A stretch of DNA of 64,000 nt from Symsagittifera roscoffensis (GCF_963678635.1 NC_087062.1:75508349-75572348); one strand, 5' to 3'; shown: positions 9,624 to 19,134, counted from the stretch's first letter. A program made the numbers and translations. Notes: generated from the letters alone by a model not told the origin.

Positions 9624-9704
9624 ACAGCCAGGAGGATTCGATCCTGCTCGTCAACATCACCCATGATTTCGTATCACACTCCTTAACTACTTGGCCATAG
9701 CTGC
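9624..9704 (-). pseudogene. tRNA-Ser(CGA)-like copy, class G
   Basis: The anticodon loop reads TACGAAA, so U33 is lost. B box GGATCGAATCC. Acceptor and T stems mostly pair. Confidence 0.75.
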
Positions 9705-9971
9705 TACCAAAAAATCAACGTATCAGCAAAAATGGCCATTGTATTTCAGTGTAAAGTGTATATCTTAAGTCTTATAAAATGATTAAAAACAGCTGTTCTT
9801 TTTTTTCAAAACTGTGTATATCTTGAACCTTATAAAATGATTGAAAACAGCTGTTCTTTTTTTTGTAAAAACCGACATCGAAAAACAATTTCAAACAGCA
9901 AATAAAAAAATGCGACGCAAATATGCATTTTTCACCAATTTAAAAATCAAGTCTTTTTGCCAGTACAAAGT

Positions 9972-10054
9972 GTGGCCAGCAGGATTCGAACCTGCTCCGT
10001 ACAAGATCACAACCGATTTCGAATCACACTCCTTAACGACACGGCCGTAGCTAC
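9972..10054 (-). pseudogene. tRNA-Ser(CGA)-like copy, class H
   Basis: 83 nt. The acceptor GTAGCTA/TGGCCAC has one mismatch, the T arm and B box GGTTCGAATCC are perfect, and the D arm reads GTGTCGTTAAGG. One of the better-kept H copies, but the anticodon stem has only three pairs. Confidence 0.65.
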
Positions 10055-10260
10055 TACCAAAATCTAACGTCTCAACAAAAATAGCCATTATATTTCAGTG
10101 TAAAGTGTATATCTTAAACCTTGTAAAATGATTAAAAACAGCTGTTTTTTTTTTCAAAAAATTAGTTACCAAAAAAGTTTTTATAAAGCAAGCGAAAAAT
10201 CTGACCAGAATACGCATTTTTTACCAACCTAAAAATCTGCCATTTCAGCCAGTGAGAGTC

Positions 10261-10341
10261 ACCGCCAGCAGGATTCGAACATGCGCGTAAAGATAACATC
10301 TGATTTCGAGTCATACGCCTTACGCACTAGGGAATGCCTGC
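10261..10341 (-). pseudogene. tRNA-Ser(CGA)-like copy, class E
   Basis: Class E with ATTTCGAG at the anticodon, so position 39 pairs again. The D arm is still the degraded E form. Confidence 0.75.
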
Positions 10342-10544
10342 TAACAATAATTCAAATTCTCAACAAAATTGTTTTTCAGTGTGACGTGTATATGTTAAAT
10401 TTAAGAACTGATTGAAAACAGCTGTCCTTTTTTTTCAAACAACATATACCAAAGTTGCAAAGTCTCACGAAGCAAAAGAAAAATTCCCACGCGAAAACAA
10501 ATTTTTCACCCAACAAAAAATCTACCCTATCAGCACTTACAATC

Positions 10545-10625
10545 GCAGCTAGCAGAACTCGAACATGCGCGTGAAGATCACATCTGATTTCGAGTCAGAC
10601 GCCTTAACCACTCGGCCATGGCTGC
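10545..10625 (-). pseudogene. tRNA-Ser(CGA) copy, class A, decayed T arm
   Basis: The 5' half and anticodon arm are perfect. The T arm has changes on both strands (AGAACTCGAACATGC on the plus strand) and the B box is lost. Confidence 0.7.
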
Positions 10626-10831
10626 TGCAAATAATGTAATATCTTAAGAAAATAGCTATTGTATTTCCATGCGACATGTATATTTAAATTCAAAAATTGA
10701 TTAAAAATTGCAGTTTTTTTTTTGAAAAAACAGATATCGAAAAACAATTTTAAACAGCAAATAAAAAATGCGACGCGAATGTGCATTTTTCACCAATTTA
10801 AAAACATACTCTTTTTTTGCCATTAAAAAGC

Positions 10832-10912
10832 ACAGCCAGGAGGATTCGATCCTGCTCGTCAACATCACACATGATTTCGAATCAGACTCCTTAACTACTT
10901 GGCCATAGCTGC
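10832..10912 (-). pseudogene. tRNA-Ser(CGA)-like copy, class G
   Basis: Close to the copy at 9624, but U33 is present (loop TTCGAAA). Confidence 0.75.
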
Positions 10913-11139
10913 TACCAAAAAATTCAACGTATTAGCAAAAATGGAAATGATTAAAAACAGCTGTTCTTTTTTTTCAAAACTGTGTATATCTTGAACCTTA
11001 TAAAATGATTAAAAACAGCTGTTCTTTTTTTTCTAAAAACAGACATCGAAAAACAATTTCAAACAGCAAATAAACAAATGCGACGCAAATATGCATTTTT
11101 CACCAATTTAAAAATCAAGTCTTTTTGCCATTACAAAAT

Positions 11140-11222
11140 GTGGCAAGCAGGATTCGAACCTGCTCCGTACAAGATCACAACGGATTTCGCATCACACTCC
11201 TTAACCACACGGCCGTAGCTAC
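11140..11222 (-). pseudogene. tRNA-Ser(CGA)-like copy, class H
   Basis: 83 nt. Close to 9972. The loop reads TGCGAAA, losing U33. Confidence 0.7.
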
Positions 11223-11431
11223 TACCAAAATCTAACGTCTCAACAAAAATAGCCATTGTATTTCAGTGTAAAGTGTATATCTTAAACCTTGTAAAATGAT
11301 TAAAAACAGCTGTTTCTTTTTCTAAAAATAGGTACCAAAAATCGCAAGTTTTTATAAAGCAAACGAAAAAATCTGACGCGAAAACGCATTTATATCAATC
11401 TAAAATTTTGCCATTTCAGCCAGTGTGAGTC

Positions 11432-11512
11432 GCCGCCAGCATGATTCGAACGTGTGCGTGGAGATCACATTTGTTTTCGAGTCAGACACCTTAACCACTC
11501 GTGCATGCCTGG
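11432..11512 (-). pseudogene. tRNA-Ser(CGA)-like copy, class I
   Basis: Exemplar of class I. The A box (GCACGAGTGGTTAAGG) and loop CTCGAAA are kept. The acceptor strands CCAGGCA and TGGCGGC pair at only four positions, and the T stem is mismatched. Confidence 0.8.
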
Positions 11513-11716
11513 TGCCAATGATTGAAAGTCTCAACAAAAATCGCTTTGGTGTTTCAGTGTAAAGTGTATATCTTAAATTCAAAAATGGATAAAGAACATC
11601 TGTTCTTTTTCTTCAAAAAACATACAAAAAGTGCAATATTTTGAAAAGCAAAAAAAATCGGACGCAAATTTGCATTTACAGCAATCTAAAGATCTGCTTT
11701 TTTGCCAGAATAAATA

Positions 11717-11762
11717 GCAAACAGAAGATTCGGACCTGCAAGCGAAGACCACATCTGATTTA
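11717..11762 (-). pseudogene. 3' half of a class J tRNA-like copy
   Basis: T arm and variable arm only. It stops in the anticodon arm (CATCTGATTT), where it joins an AATCAGCAAATAAA spacer. The same junction, on a class A half, is at 23684. Confidence 0.75.
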
Positions 11763-11843
11763 ATCAGCAAATAAAAAAAAACATTTTAAAAATCTACTCT
11801 TTTTCACCAAGTTAAAAATCTACTCTTTTTGCCAGTACAAAGT

Positions 11844-11924
11844 GCAGTCAGCAGGATTCTAACCTGCTCCGACAAGATCACAACTGATTTCGTTCACTCT
11901 CCTTAACCACTTGGCCATAAATGC
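11844..11924 (-). pseudogene. tRNA-like copy, class Q relative
   Basis: One base is missing from the anticodon arm, so the CGA reading is uncertain. The T loop reads TTAGAAT. A box near canonical. Confidence 0.7.
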
Positions 11925-12130
11925 TACCAAGAATTCAAGGTCTCAACAAAAATAGCCATTGTTTCAGTGTACAGTGTCTATCTTAATCTTAAAAAATAAC
12001 TAAAAACTGCTGATTTTTTCAAAAAAACAGGTACCAAAAATTGCAAGTTTTTATAATGCAAACGAAAAAATCTGACGCAAATACGCATTTTTCAGCAGTC
12101 TTGAAATCTGATATTTTGCCAGTGTCAATT

Positions 12131-12211
12131 TCAGCCAGCAGCATTCGAACCTACGCAAAAATTTCACATCTTATTTTGAATCACACTCCTAGACCACTTT
12201 GCCATGGCTGC
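12131..12211 (-). pseudogene. tRNA-like copy, class N, CAA anticodon
   Basis: CAA in a TTCAAAA loop. The D arm carries AGACC and the anticodon arm is mismatched. Confidence 0.75.
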
Positions 12212-12426
12212 TACCAAACTTTCAACATCTCAACAAAAATATCCATTGTATTTCAGTGTAAAGTGTATATCTTGAATCTAAAAAAAATGAATTAGAACAG
12301 CTGTTCTTTTTTTCCCAAAAAATAGGTACCAAAAATTGCAACTTTTTATAAAGCAAACGAAAAAGTCTGACGCGAATACGGATCTTTCTTCAACCTAATA
12401 ATTTGCCATTTCGGCCAATGACAACC

Positions 12427-12507
12427 GCAGCCAGCAGAATTCAAACCTGCGCGTGAAGATCATATCTGATTTCAAGTCAGACGCCTTAACCGCTCGGCAA
12501 TGGCTGC
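12427..12507 (-). pseudogene. tRNA-Ser(TGA)-like copy, class K
   Basis: Exemplar of class K. Acceptor and anticodon stems are perfect, with TGA (Ser UGA). The T arm has G53-U61 and T loop TTTGAAT, so the B box has two changes. The A box has GCCGAGCGG-type changes. Loss of function is likely but not certain. Confidence 0.65.
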
Positions 12508-12712
12508 TGCTAATAATTAAAAATCTGAACAAAATAGCTATTGTATCTCCATTCAACAGGTTTACTTAAATTTAAAAATTGATTGTAAACAGCTGTTTTT
12601 TTTTGAAAAAAACAGACATCGAAAAACATTTTTAAACAGCAAAGAAAAAAATGCGACGCAAAGATGCATTTTTCACCAAGTTACAAATCTACACATTTCG
12701 CCAGTACAAAAA

Positions 12713-12794
12713 GCAGCCAGCAGGATTCAAACCGGCTTCGAAAAGATCACAACTGATTTCGAATCACACTCCTTAACCACTTGGCTATAGCTGC
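12713..12794 (-). pseudogene. tRNA-Ser(CGA)-like copy, class L
   Basis: Exemplar of class L. The acceptor GCAGCTA/TGGCTGC is paired. The anticodon stem has three pairs, T loop TTTGAAT, and T stem GCCGG/CCTGC has one mismatch. Confidence 0.75.
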
Positions 12795-13003
12795 TACTAA
12801 ACACTCAAGGTCTCAACAAAAATACTCAATGTATTTCAGTGTAAATGTATACCTTGAATATCAGAAAATGATTGAAAACAGCTGTTTTTTACAAAAAAAA
12901 TAGGTACCAAAAATTGCAAGTTTTCATAATGCAAACGAAGAAATTGGACGCAAATACGCATTTTTCAGCAATCTTGAAATCTGCTTTTTTGCCAGTGTCA
13001 GTT

Positions 13004-13084
13004 TCAGCCAGCAGGACTCGAACCTACGCGGAAAGATCACATCTGACTTTGAGTCAGACGCCTCAACCACTTGGCCATGGCATA
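13004..13084 (-). pseudogene. tRNA-Leu(CAA)-like copy, class M
   Basis: Exemplar of class M. The anticodon stem TCTGA/TCAGA is perfect around CTCAAAG, giving CAA. The B box GGTTCGAGTCC is canonical and T stem GTAGG/CCTGC pairs with one wobble. A box TGGCCAAGTGGTTGAGG. The base after position 72 is A73, the leucine-type discriminator, where class A has G73. Acceptor pairs 2 and 3 are mismatched (TATGCCA/TGGCTGA), which argues against normal function. Confidence 0.55.
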
Positions 13085-13288
13085 TACCAAAAAATCAACA
13101 TCTCCACGAAAATAGCCATTGTATTTCAAAACAAATTGTATATCTTGTAACTTAAAAATGATTAAAAACCGCTGTTCTTTTTTTTCAAAAAATTAGGTAC
13201 CAAAAATCGAATACGCAAACGAAAAAAACTGACGCGAATACGGATCTTTTATCAACTAAAAAATCTGCCACTGTAACACGTTGCAATC

Positions 13289-13369
13289 GCAGCCAGCAGG
13301 ATCCGAACCTGCGCGTGAAAATCACATCTGATTTCGAGTCAGACGCCTTAACCACTCGGCCATGGCTGC
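13289..13369 (-). tRNA. tRNA-Ser(CGA), class A, A58 to G
   Basis: All stems pair. The T loop reads TTCGGAT, changing the invariant A58 in the B box. First copy of HOR II. Confidence 0.5.
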
Positions 13370-13604
13370 TTCCAAACAATAAAAAACTTAAGAAAATAGT
13401 TATTGCATTTCCCTGCGACATGTATTTTTAAATTTTAAAATGGATTAAAAACAGCTGTTGTTTTTTAAAATAAACAGACATCGAAAAACTATTTTAAACA
13501 GAAAATAAAAAAAGCGACGCAACTATGCTTTTTTTACCAATTTAAAAATCTACTTTTTTTGCCAGCACAAATCGAGAAATCTGCCACTCTTGCTAATACG
13601 TATT

Positions 13605-13685
13605 GCTTCCAGCAGGATTCAAACCTTGGCGTGTGGATCACATTTGATGTCTAGTTGGACGCCTTAACCACTCGGCCATGGCTGC
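13605..13685 (-). pseudogene. tRNA-Ser-like copy, class C, AGA anticodon
   Basis: Class C, first copy of HOR II. Confidence 0.8.
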
Positions 13686-13894
13686 TTAGAATGAATCAGA
13701 ATTTCAACCAAATAGGAATTGCATTTCAAGGTAAAAGTATAGGTTAATTTTAAAAACTTAGTTCAACTCGACAAATCTTTTTTTTTTTTCAAAATGCAGA
13801 CACCAAAAACCGCAATAAATCAATATTCGAAGCAAATCTGAGAAAAAATTTTATTGTCCCATCTAAAAGTCGGTCACTTTTTTTCGTACGAATC

Positions 13895-13976
13895 GCAGCC
13901 AGTAGGATTCGATCCTGCTCCGACAACTTTGCATCTCATTTCTATTCACACTCCGTAACCTTTTTGCCGTAGCAAC
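13895..13976 (-). pseudogene. tRNA-like copy, class B variant, AGA
   Basis: The loop ATAGAAA gives AGA instead of AGT. D arm degraded (AAAAAGGTTACGG). Same variant at 22262. Confidence 0.75.
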
Positions 13977-14174
13977 GTCTCAAGTAAAATAGCCATTGTA
14001 TTTCAGTGTAAAGTGTATATCTTGAATCTTAGAAAATGATTGAAAACAGCTGTTTTTTGTTTTAAAAAAATAGGTACCAAAAACCGCAAGTTTTTATAAA
14101 GCAAACGAAAAAATCTGACGCGAATACGGATCTTTCATCAACTTAAAAATATGCCACTTCAACACTTGACAATC

Positions 14175-14255
14175 GCACCCAGCAGGATTCGAACCTGCGC
14201 GTGAAGATCACACCTGATTTCGAGTCAGACGCCTTAACCACTCGGCCATGGCTGC
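14175..14255 (-). tRNA. tRNA-Ser(CGA), class A, one acceptor mismatch
   Basis: Base 69 is G, so pair 4-69 is lost. Position 43 forms a wobble. Otherwise as the intact genes. Same change at 17262. Confidence 0.55.
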
Positions 14256-14482
14256 TGCAAACAATTTGAAACTTAAGAAAATAGTTATTGTAATTCCCTG
14301 CGACATGTATTTTAAAATGGATTAAAAACAGCTGTTGTTTTTTGAAAAAAAACAGACATCGAAAAACAATTTTATACAAAAAATAAAAAAAGCGACGCAA
14401 CTATGCTTTTTTCACCAATTTAAAAATCTACTCTTTTTACCAGCACAAATCGAGAAATCTGCCACTCTTGCTAATACGTATT

Positions 14483-14563
14483 GCTTCCAGTAGGATTCAA
14501 ACCTTGGCGTGTGGATCACATTTGATGTCTAGTTGGACGCCTTAACTACTCGGCCATGGCTGC
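14483..14563 (-). pseudogene. tRNA-Ser-like copy, class C, AGA anticodon
   Basis: Class C with AGTAGG in place of AGCAGG, and AGTAGTTAAGG in the D arm. Confidence 0.8.
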
Positions 14564-14773
14564 TTAGAATCAGTCAGAATCTCAACAAAATAGGAATTGT
14601 ATTTCAAGGTAAAAGTATAGGTTAATTTAAAAACTCAAATCAACTCGACAAATCCTTTTTTTTTTCAATATGCAGACAACAGAAACCGCAATAAATCAAT
14701 ATTCGAAGCAAATCTGACAAAAAAAAACTTTATTGTCCCATCTAAAAGTCTGCCACTTTTACTCGTACGAATC

Positions 14774-14855
14774 GCAGCCAGTAGGATTCGAACCTGCTCA
14801 GACAAATTTACAACTGATTACTAATCACACTCCTTAACCACTTTGCCATAGCAAC
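14774..14855 (-). pseudogene. tRNA-like copy, class B, AGT anticodon
   Basis: Class B with GTTGCTA acceptor strand. Only one acceptor mismatch remains. No b subunit follows. Confidence 0.8.
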
Positions 14856-15060
14856 GTCTAAACAAAAATAGCCATTGTTTTTCAGTGAAAGGGTATATCT
14901 TGAACCATAAAAAAGATTAAAAACAGCGGTTTTATCTTGAACTTTAAAAAAAGATTAAAAACAGCTGTTATTTTTTTTCAAAAAATTAGGTACCAAAAAT
15001 CGCAAGGTTTTATAAAGCAAACGAAAAAAACTGACGCGAATACGCATCTTTCATCAACTT

Positions 15061-15065
15061 AAAAA
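15061..15065 (-). terminator. Pol III T-run of the 15091 gene
   Basis: T5 on the minus strand, 26 nt past the tRNA 3' end. Confidence 0.6.
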
Positions 15066-15090
15066 TCTGCCACTGCAACACGTGACAATC

Positions 15091-15171
15091 GCAGCCAGCA
15101 GGATTCGAACCTGCGCGTGAAGATCACATCTGATTTCGAGTCAGACGCCTTAACCACTCGGCCATGGCTGC
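15091..15171 (-). tRNA. tRNA-Ser(CGA), class A, intact
   Basis: Reference copy. Acceptor, D, anticodon, variable and T stems all pair, with no mismatch. A box TGGCCGAGTGGTTAAGG at 15148-15164, anticodon CGA at 15136-15138, and B box GGTTCGAATCC at 15101-15111. G73 follows the acceptor strand and CCA is not encoded. SerRS normally reads the long variable arm and G73, both present. It is expected to decode UCG if expressed. Confidence 0.88.
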
Positions 15172-15193
15172 TAGCACACAATAAAAAACTTAA

Positions 15194-15213
15194 GAAAATA
15201 GTTATTGTATTTC
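15194..15213 (-). promoter_or_regulatory. Conserved 5'-flank block of tRNA units
   Basis: Minus-strand GAAATACAATAACTATTTTC at -23 to -42. Related blocks occupy the same place in almost every unit, including the right-end family. Role unproven. Confidence 0.3.
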
Positions 15214-15224
15214 CCTGCGACATG

Positions 15225-15232
15225 TATTTATA
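15225..15232 (-). promoter_or_regulatory. TATAAATA stretch upstream of tRNA
   Basis: Lies 54-61 nt upstream of the gene at 15091, farther than the usual Pol III TATA position. Also found at the same distance in most class A copies from 15 to 21 kb. Confidence 0.2.
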
Positions 15233-15408
15233 AACTTTAAAATGGATTAAAAACAGCTGTTGTTTTTTGAAAAAAAAACAGACATCGAAAAACTATTTTG
15301 AACAGCAAATAAAAAAAGCGACGCAACTATGCTTTTTTCACCAATTTAATAATCTACTCTTTTTGCCAGCACAAATCGAGAAATCTGCCACTCTTGCTAT
15401 TACGTATT

Positions 15409-15489
15409 GCTTCCAGCAGGATTCAAACCTTGGCGTGTGGGTCACATTTGATGTCTAGTTGGACGCCTTAACCACTCGGCCATGGCTGC
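15409..15489 (-). pseudogene. tRNA-Ser-like copy, class C, AGA anticodon
   Basis: Class C in HOR II. The variable arm has GGGTCAC instead of GGATCAC on the plus strand. Confidence 0.8.
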
Positions 15490-15699
15490 TTAGAATGAAT
15501 CAGAATCTCAACAAAATAGGAAATGTATTTCAAGGTAAAAGTATAGGTTAATTTTAAAAACTTAGTTCAACTCGACAAATCCTTTTTTTTTCAAAATGCA
15601 GACACCAAAGACCGCAATAAATCAATATTCGAAGCAAATCTGAGAAAAAAAAACTTTAATGTCCCATCTAAAAGTCTGCCACTTTTACTCGTACGAATC

Positions 15700-15781
15700 G
15701 CAGCCAGTAGAATTCGAACCTGCTCCGACAACTTTACAACTGATTACTAATCACACTCCTTAACCACTTTGCCATAGCAAC
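15700..15781 (-). pseudogene. tRNA-like copy, class B, AGT anticodon
   Basis: Class B, followed by two b subunits. Confidence 0.8.
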
Positions 15782-15862
15782 GTCTGAAGAAAAATAGCCA
15801 TTGTATTTCAGTGTAAATTGTATATCTTGAACCTTAAAAAAGGTTAAAAACAGCGGATTTCC

Positions 15863-15910
15863 TTACAACTGATTTCTAATCACACTCCTTAACAACTTTG
15901 CCATAGCAAC
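15863..15910 (-). pseudogene. 5' half of a tRNA-like copy, class b
   Basis: First of a 129-bp tandem pair, AGA. Confidence 0.75.
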
Positions 15911-15991
15911 GTCTAAACAAAAATAGCCATTGTATTTCAGTGTAAATTGTATATCTTGAACCTTAAAAAAGGTTAAAAACAGCGGATTTCC

Positions 15992-16039
15992 TTACAACTG
16001 ATTTCTAATCACACACCTTAACAACTTTGCCATAGCAAC
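15992..16039 (-). pseudogene. 5' half of a tRNA-like copy, class b
   Basis: Exactly 129 bp after the previous half copy. Confidence 0.75.
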
Positions 16040-16209
16040 GTCTAAACAAAAATAGCCATTGTATTTCAGTGTAAAGGGTATATCTTGAACTTTAAAAAAA
16101 GATTAAAAACAGCTGTTATTTTTTTTTCAAAAAATTAGGTACCAAAAATCGCAAGGTTTTATAAAGCAAACGAAAAAAACTGACGCGAATACGCATCTTT
16201 CATCAACTT

Positions 16210-16214
16210 AAAAA
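16210..16214 (-). terminator. Pol III T-run of the 16240 gene
   Basis: T5 on the minus strand, 26 nt past the tRNA 3' end. Confidence 0.6.
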
Positions 16215-16239
16215 TCTGCCACTGCAACACGTGACAATC

Positions 16240-16320
16240 GCAGCCAGCAGGATTCGAACCTGCGCGTGAAGATCACATCTGATTTCGAGTCAGACGCCTT
16301 AACCACTCGGCCATGGCTGC
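16240..16320 (-). tRNA. tRNA-Ser(CGA), class A, intact
   Basis: Body identical to the reference copy at 15091, with matching flanks: trailer, T5 run, and TATAAATA at 16374-16381. Confidence 0.88.
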
Positions 16321-16557
16321 TAGCACACAATAAAAAACTTAAGAAAATAGTTATTGTATTTCCCTGCGACATGTATTTATAAATTTTAAAATGGATTAAA
16401 AACAGCTGTTGTTTTTTGAAAAAAAAACAGACATCGAAAAACTATTTTGAACAGCAAATAAAAAAAGCGACGCAACTATGCTTTTTTCACCAATTTAATA
16501 ATCTACTCTTTTTGCCAGCACAAATCGAGAAATCTGCCACTCTTGCTATTACGTATT

Positions 16558-16638
16558 GCTTCCAGCAGGATTCAAACCTTGGCGTGTGGGTCACATTTGA
16601 TGTCTAGTTGGACGCCTTAACCACTCGGCCATGGCTGC
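16558..16638 (-). pseudogene. tRNA-Ser-like copy, class C, AGA anticodon
   Basis: Class C in HOR II, same as 15409. Confidence 0.8.
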
Positions 16639-16847
16639 TTAGAATGAATCAGAATCTCAACAAAATAGGAAATGTATTTCAAGGTAAAAGTATAGGTTAA
16701 TTTTAAAAACTTAGTTCAACTCGACAAATCCTTTCTTTTTTCAAAAAGCATACACTAAAACCACAATAAATCAATATTCGAAGCAAATCTGCGGAAAAAA
16801 ACTTTATTGTCCCATCTAAAAGTCTGCCACTTTTACTCGTACGAATT

Positions 16848-16929
16848 GCAGCCAGTAGCATTCGAACCTGCTCCGACAACTTTACAACTGATTACTAATC
16901 ACACTCCTTAACCACTTTGCCATATCAAC
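16848..16929 (-). pseudogene. tRNA-like copy, class B, AGT anticodon
   Basis: This B copy has the AGTAGCATTCGAAC and ATATCAAC features of HOR I, not HOR II, so exchange between the two HOR families is likely here. Confidence 0.8.
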
Positions 16930-17010
16930 GTCTGAAGAAAAAATGCCATTGTATTTCAGTGTAAATTGTATATCTTGAACCTTAAAAAAGGTTAAAAACA
17001 GCGGATTTCC

Positions 17011-17058
17011 TTACAACTGATTTCTAATCACACTCCTTAACAACTTTGCCATAGCAAC
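17011..17058 (-). pseudogene. 5' half of a tRNA-like copy, class b
   Basis: Single b subunit, AGA. Confidence 0.75.
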
Positions 17059-17261
17059 GTCTAAACAAAAATAGCCATTGTATTTCAGTGTAAAGGGTAT
17101 ATCTTGAACTTTAAAAAAAGATTAAAAACAGCTGTTATTTTTTTTTTTTCAAAAAATTAGGTACCAAAAATCGCAAGTTTTTATAAAGCAAACGAAAAAA
17201 TCTGACGCGAATACGGATCTTTCGTCAACTTAAAAATATGCCACTTCAACACTTGACAATC

Positions 17262-17342
17262 GCACCCAGCAGGATTCGAACCTGCGCGTGAAGATCACAC
17301 CTGATTTCGAGTCAGACGCCTTAACCACTCGGCCATGGCTGC
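17262..17342 (-). tRNA. tRNA-Ser(CGA), class A, one acceptor mismatch
   Basis: Same pair 4-69 mismatch as the copy at 14175; the two repeats are sister copies. Confidence 0.55.
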
Positions 17343-17578
17343 TGCAAGAAATTTGAAACTTAAGAAAATAGTTATTGTAATTCCCTGCGACATGTATTTT
17401 AAAATTTTAAAATGGATTAAAAACAGCTGTTGTTTTTTGAAAAAAAAACAGACATCGAAAAACAATTTTATACAAAAAATAAAAAAAGCGACGCAACTAT
17501 GCTTTTTTCACCAATTTAAAAATCTACTCTTTTTACCAGCACAAATCGAGAAATCTGCCACTCTTGCTAATACGTATT

Positions 17579-17659
17579 GCTTCCAGTAGGATTCAAACCT
17601 TGGCGTGTGGATCACATTTGATGTCTAGTTGGACGCCTTAACTACTCGGCCATGGCTGC
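17579..17659 (-). pseudogene. tRNA-Ser-like copy, class C, AGA anticodon
   Basis: Class C, sister of 14483 (AGTAGG, ACTACTCGG). Confidence 0.8.
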
Positions 17660-17868
17660 TTAGAATCAGTCAGAATCTCAACAAAATAGGAATTGTATTT
17701 CAAGGTAAAAGTATAGGTTAATTTAAAAACTCAAATCAACTCGACAAATCCTTTTTTTTCAATATGCAGACACCAAAAACCGCAATAAATCAATATTCGA
17801 AGCAAATCTGAGAAAAAAAAAACTTTAATGTCCCATCTAAAATTCTGCCACTTTTACTCGTACGAATC

Positions 17869-17950
17869 GCAGCCAGTAGGATTCGAACCTGCTCAGACAA
17901 ATTTACAACTGATTACTAATCACACTCCTTAACCACTTTGCCATAGCAAG
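17869..17950 (-). pseudogene. tRNA-like copy, class B, AGT anticodon
   Basis: Class B, sister of 14774. Confidence 0.8.
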
Positions 17951-18031
17951 GTCTGAAGAAAAATAGCCATTGTATTTCAGTGTAAATTGTATATCTTGAA
18001 CCTTAAAAAAGGTTAAAAACAGCGGATTTCC

Positions 18032-18079
18032 TTACAACTGATTTCTAATCACACTCCTTAACAACTTTGCCATAGCAAC
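18032..18079 (-). pseudogene. 5' half of a tRNA-like copy, class b
   Basis: Shared b junction, AGA. Confidence 0.75.
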
Positions 18080-18316
18080 GTCTAAACAAAAATAGCCATT
18101 GTATTTCAGTGTAAAGGGTATATCTTGAACCATAAAAAAGATTAAAAACAGCGGTTTTATCTTGAACTTTAAAAAAAGATTAAAACAGCTGTTATTTTTT
18201 TTTTCAAAAAATTAGGTACCAAAAATCGCAAGGTTTTATAAAGCAAACGAAAAAAACTGACGCGAATACGCATCTTTCATCAACTTAAAAATCTACCACT
18301 GCAAATCGTGACAATC

Positions 18317-18397
18317 GCAGCCAGCAGGATTCGAACCTGCGCGTGAAGATCACAACTGATTTCGAGTCAGACGCCTTAACCACTCGGCCATGGCTGC
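18317..18397 (-). tRNA. tRNA-Ser(CGA), class A, pair 27-43 lost
   Basis: Base 43 is T, leaving a four-pair anticodon stem. All other arms and both boxes are intact. Confidence 0.65.
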
Positions 18398-18633
18398 TAG
18401 CACACAATAAAAAACTTAAGAAAATAGTTATTGTATTTCCCTGCGACATGTATTTATAAATTTTAAAATGGATTAAAAACAGCTGTTGTTTTTTGAAAAA
18501 AAACAGACATCGAAAAACTATTTTAAACAGCAAATAAAAAAAGCGACGCAACTATGCTTTTTTCACCAATTTAATAATCTACTCTTTTTGCCAGCACAAA
18601 TCGAGAAATCTGCCACTCTTGCTAATACGTATT

Positions 18634-18714
18634 ACTTCCAGCAGGATTCAAGTCTTGGCGTGTGGGTCACATTTGATGTCTAGTTGGACGCCTTAATCAC
18701 TCGGCCATGGCTGC
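18634..18714 (-). pseudogene. tRNA-Ser-like copy, class C, AGA anticodon
   Basis: Class C with further T-arm and D-arm changes (AAGTCTTGG, TTAATCACTC on the plus strand). Confidence 0.8.
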
Positions 18715-18923
18715 TTAGAATGAATCAGAATCTCAGCAAAATAGGAAATGTATTTCAAGGTAAAAGTATAGGTTAATTTTAAAAACTTAGTTCAACTCGA
18801 CAAATCCTTTTTTTTCAAAATGCAGACACCAAAAACCGCAATAAATCAATATTCGAAGCAAATCTGAGAAAAAAGAACTTTATTGTCCCATCTAAAAGTC
18901 TGCCACTTTTACTCGTACGAATC

Positions 18924-19005
18924 GCAGCCAGTAGAATTCGAACCTGCTCCGACAACTTTACAACTGATTACTAATCACACTCCTTAACCACTTTGCCATA
19001 GCAAC
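18924..19005 (-). pseudogene. tRNA-like copy, class B, AGT anticodon
   Basis: Class B in HOR II. Confidence 0.8.
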
Positions 19006-19086
19006 GTCTGAAGAAAAATAGCCATTGTATTTCAGTGTAAATTGTATATCTTGAACCTTAAAAAAGGTTAAAAACAGCGGATTTCC

Positions 19087-19134
19087 TTACAACTGATTTC
19101 TAATCACACTCCTTAACAACTTTGCCATAGCAAC
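19087..19134 (-). pseudogene. 5' half of a tRNA-like copy, class b
   Basis: Shared b junction, AGA. Confidence 0.75.

Larger units (their letters stand above)
11754..13090 (-). repeat. Duplicated block, copy 1
   Basis: Starts at the truncated J copy whose anticodon arm is joined to an AATCAGCAAATAAA spacer, then runs through Q, N, K, L, M. The same junction and unit order recur at 23680-25016, offset 11925-11927 bp. Confidence 0.75.

Noticed and set aside
15225-15232. A strong TATA-driven Pol III promoter
   Set aside because: The TATAAATA stretch is about 55 nt upstream, too far for a usual Pol III TATA element, and several otherwise intact copies lack it. Kept only as a low-confidence feature.
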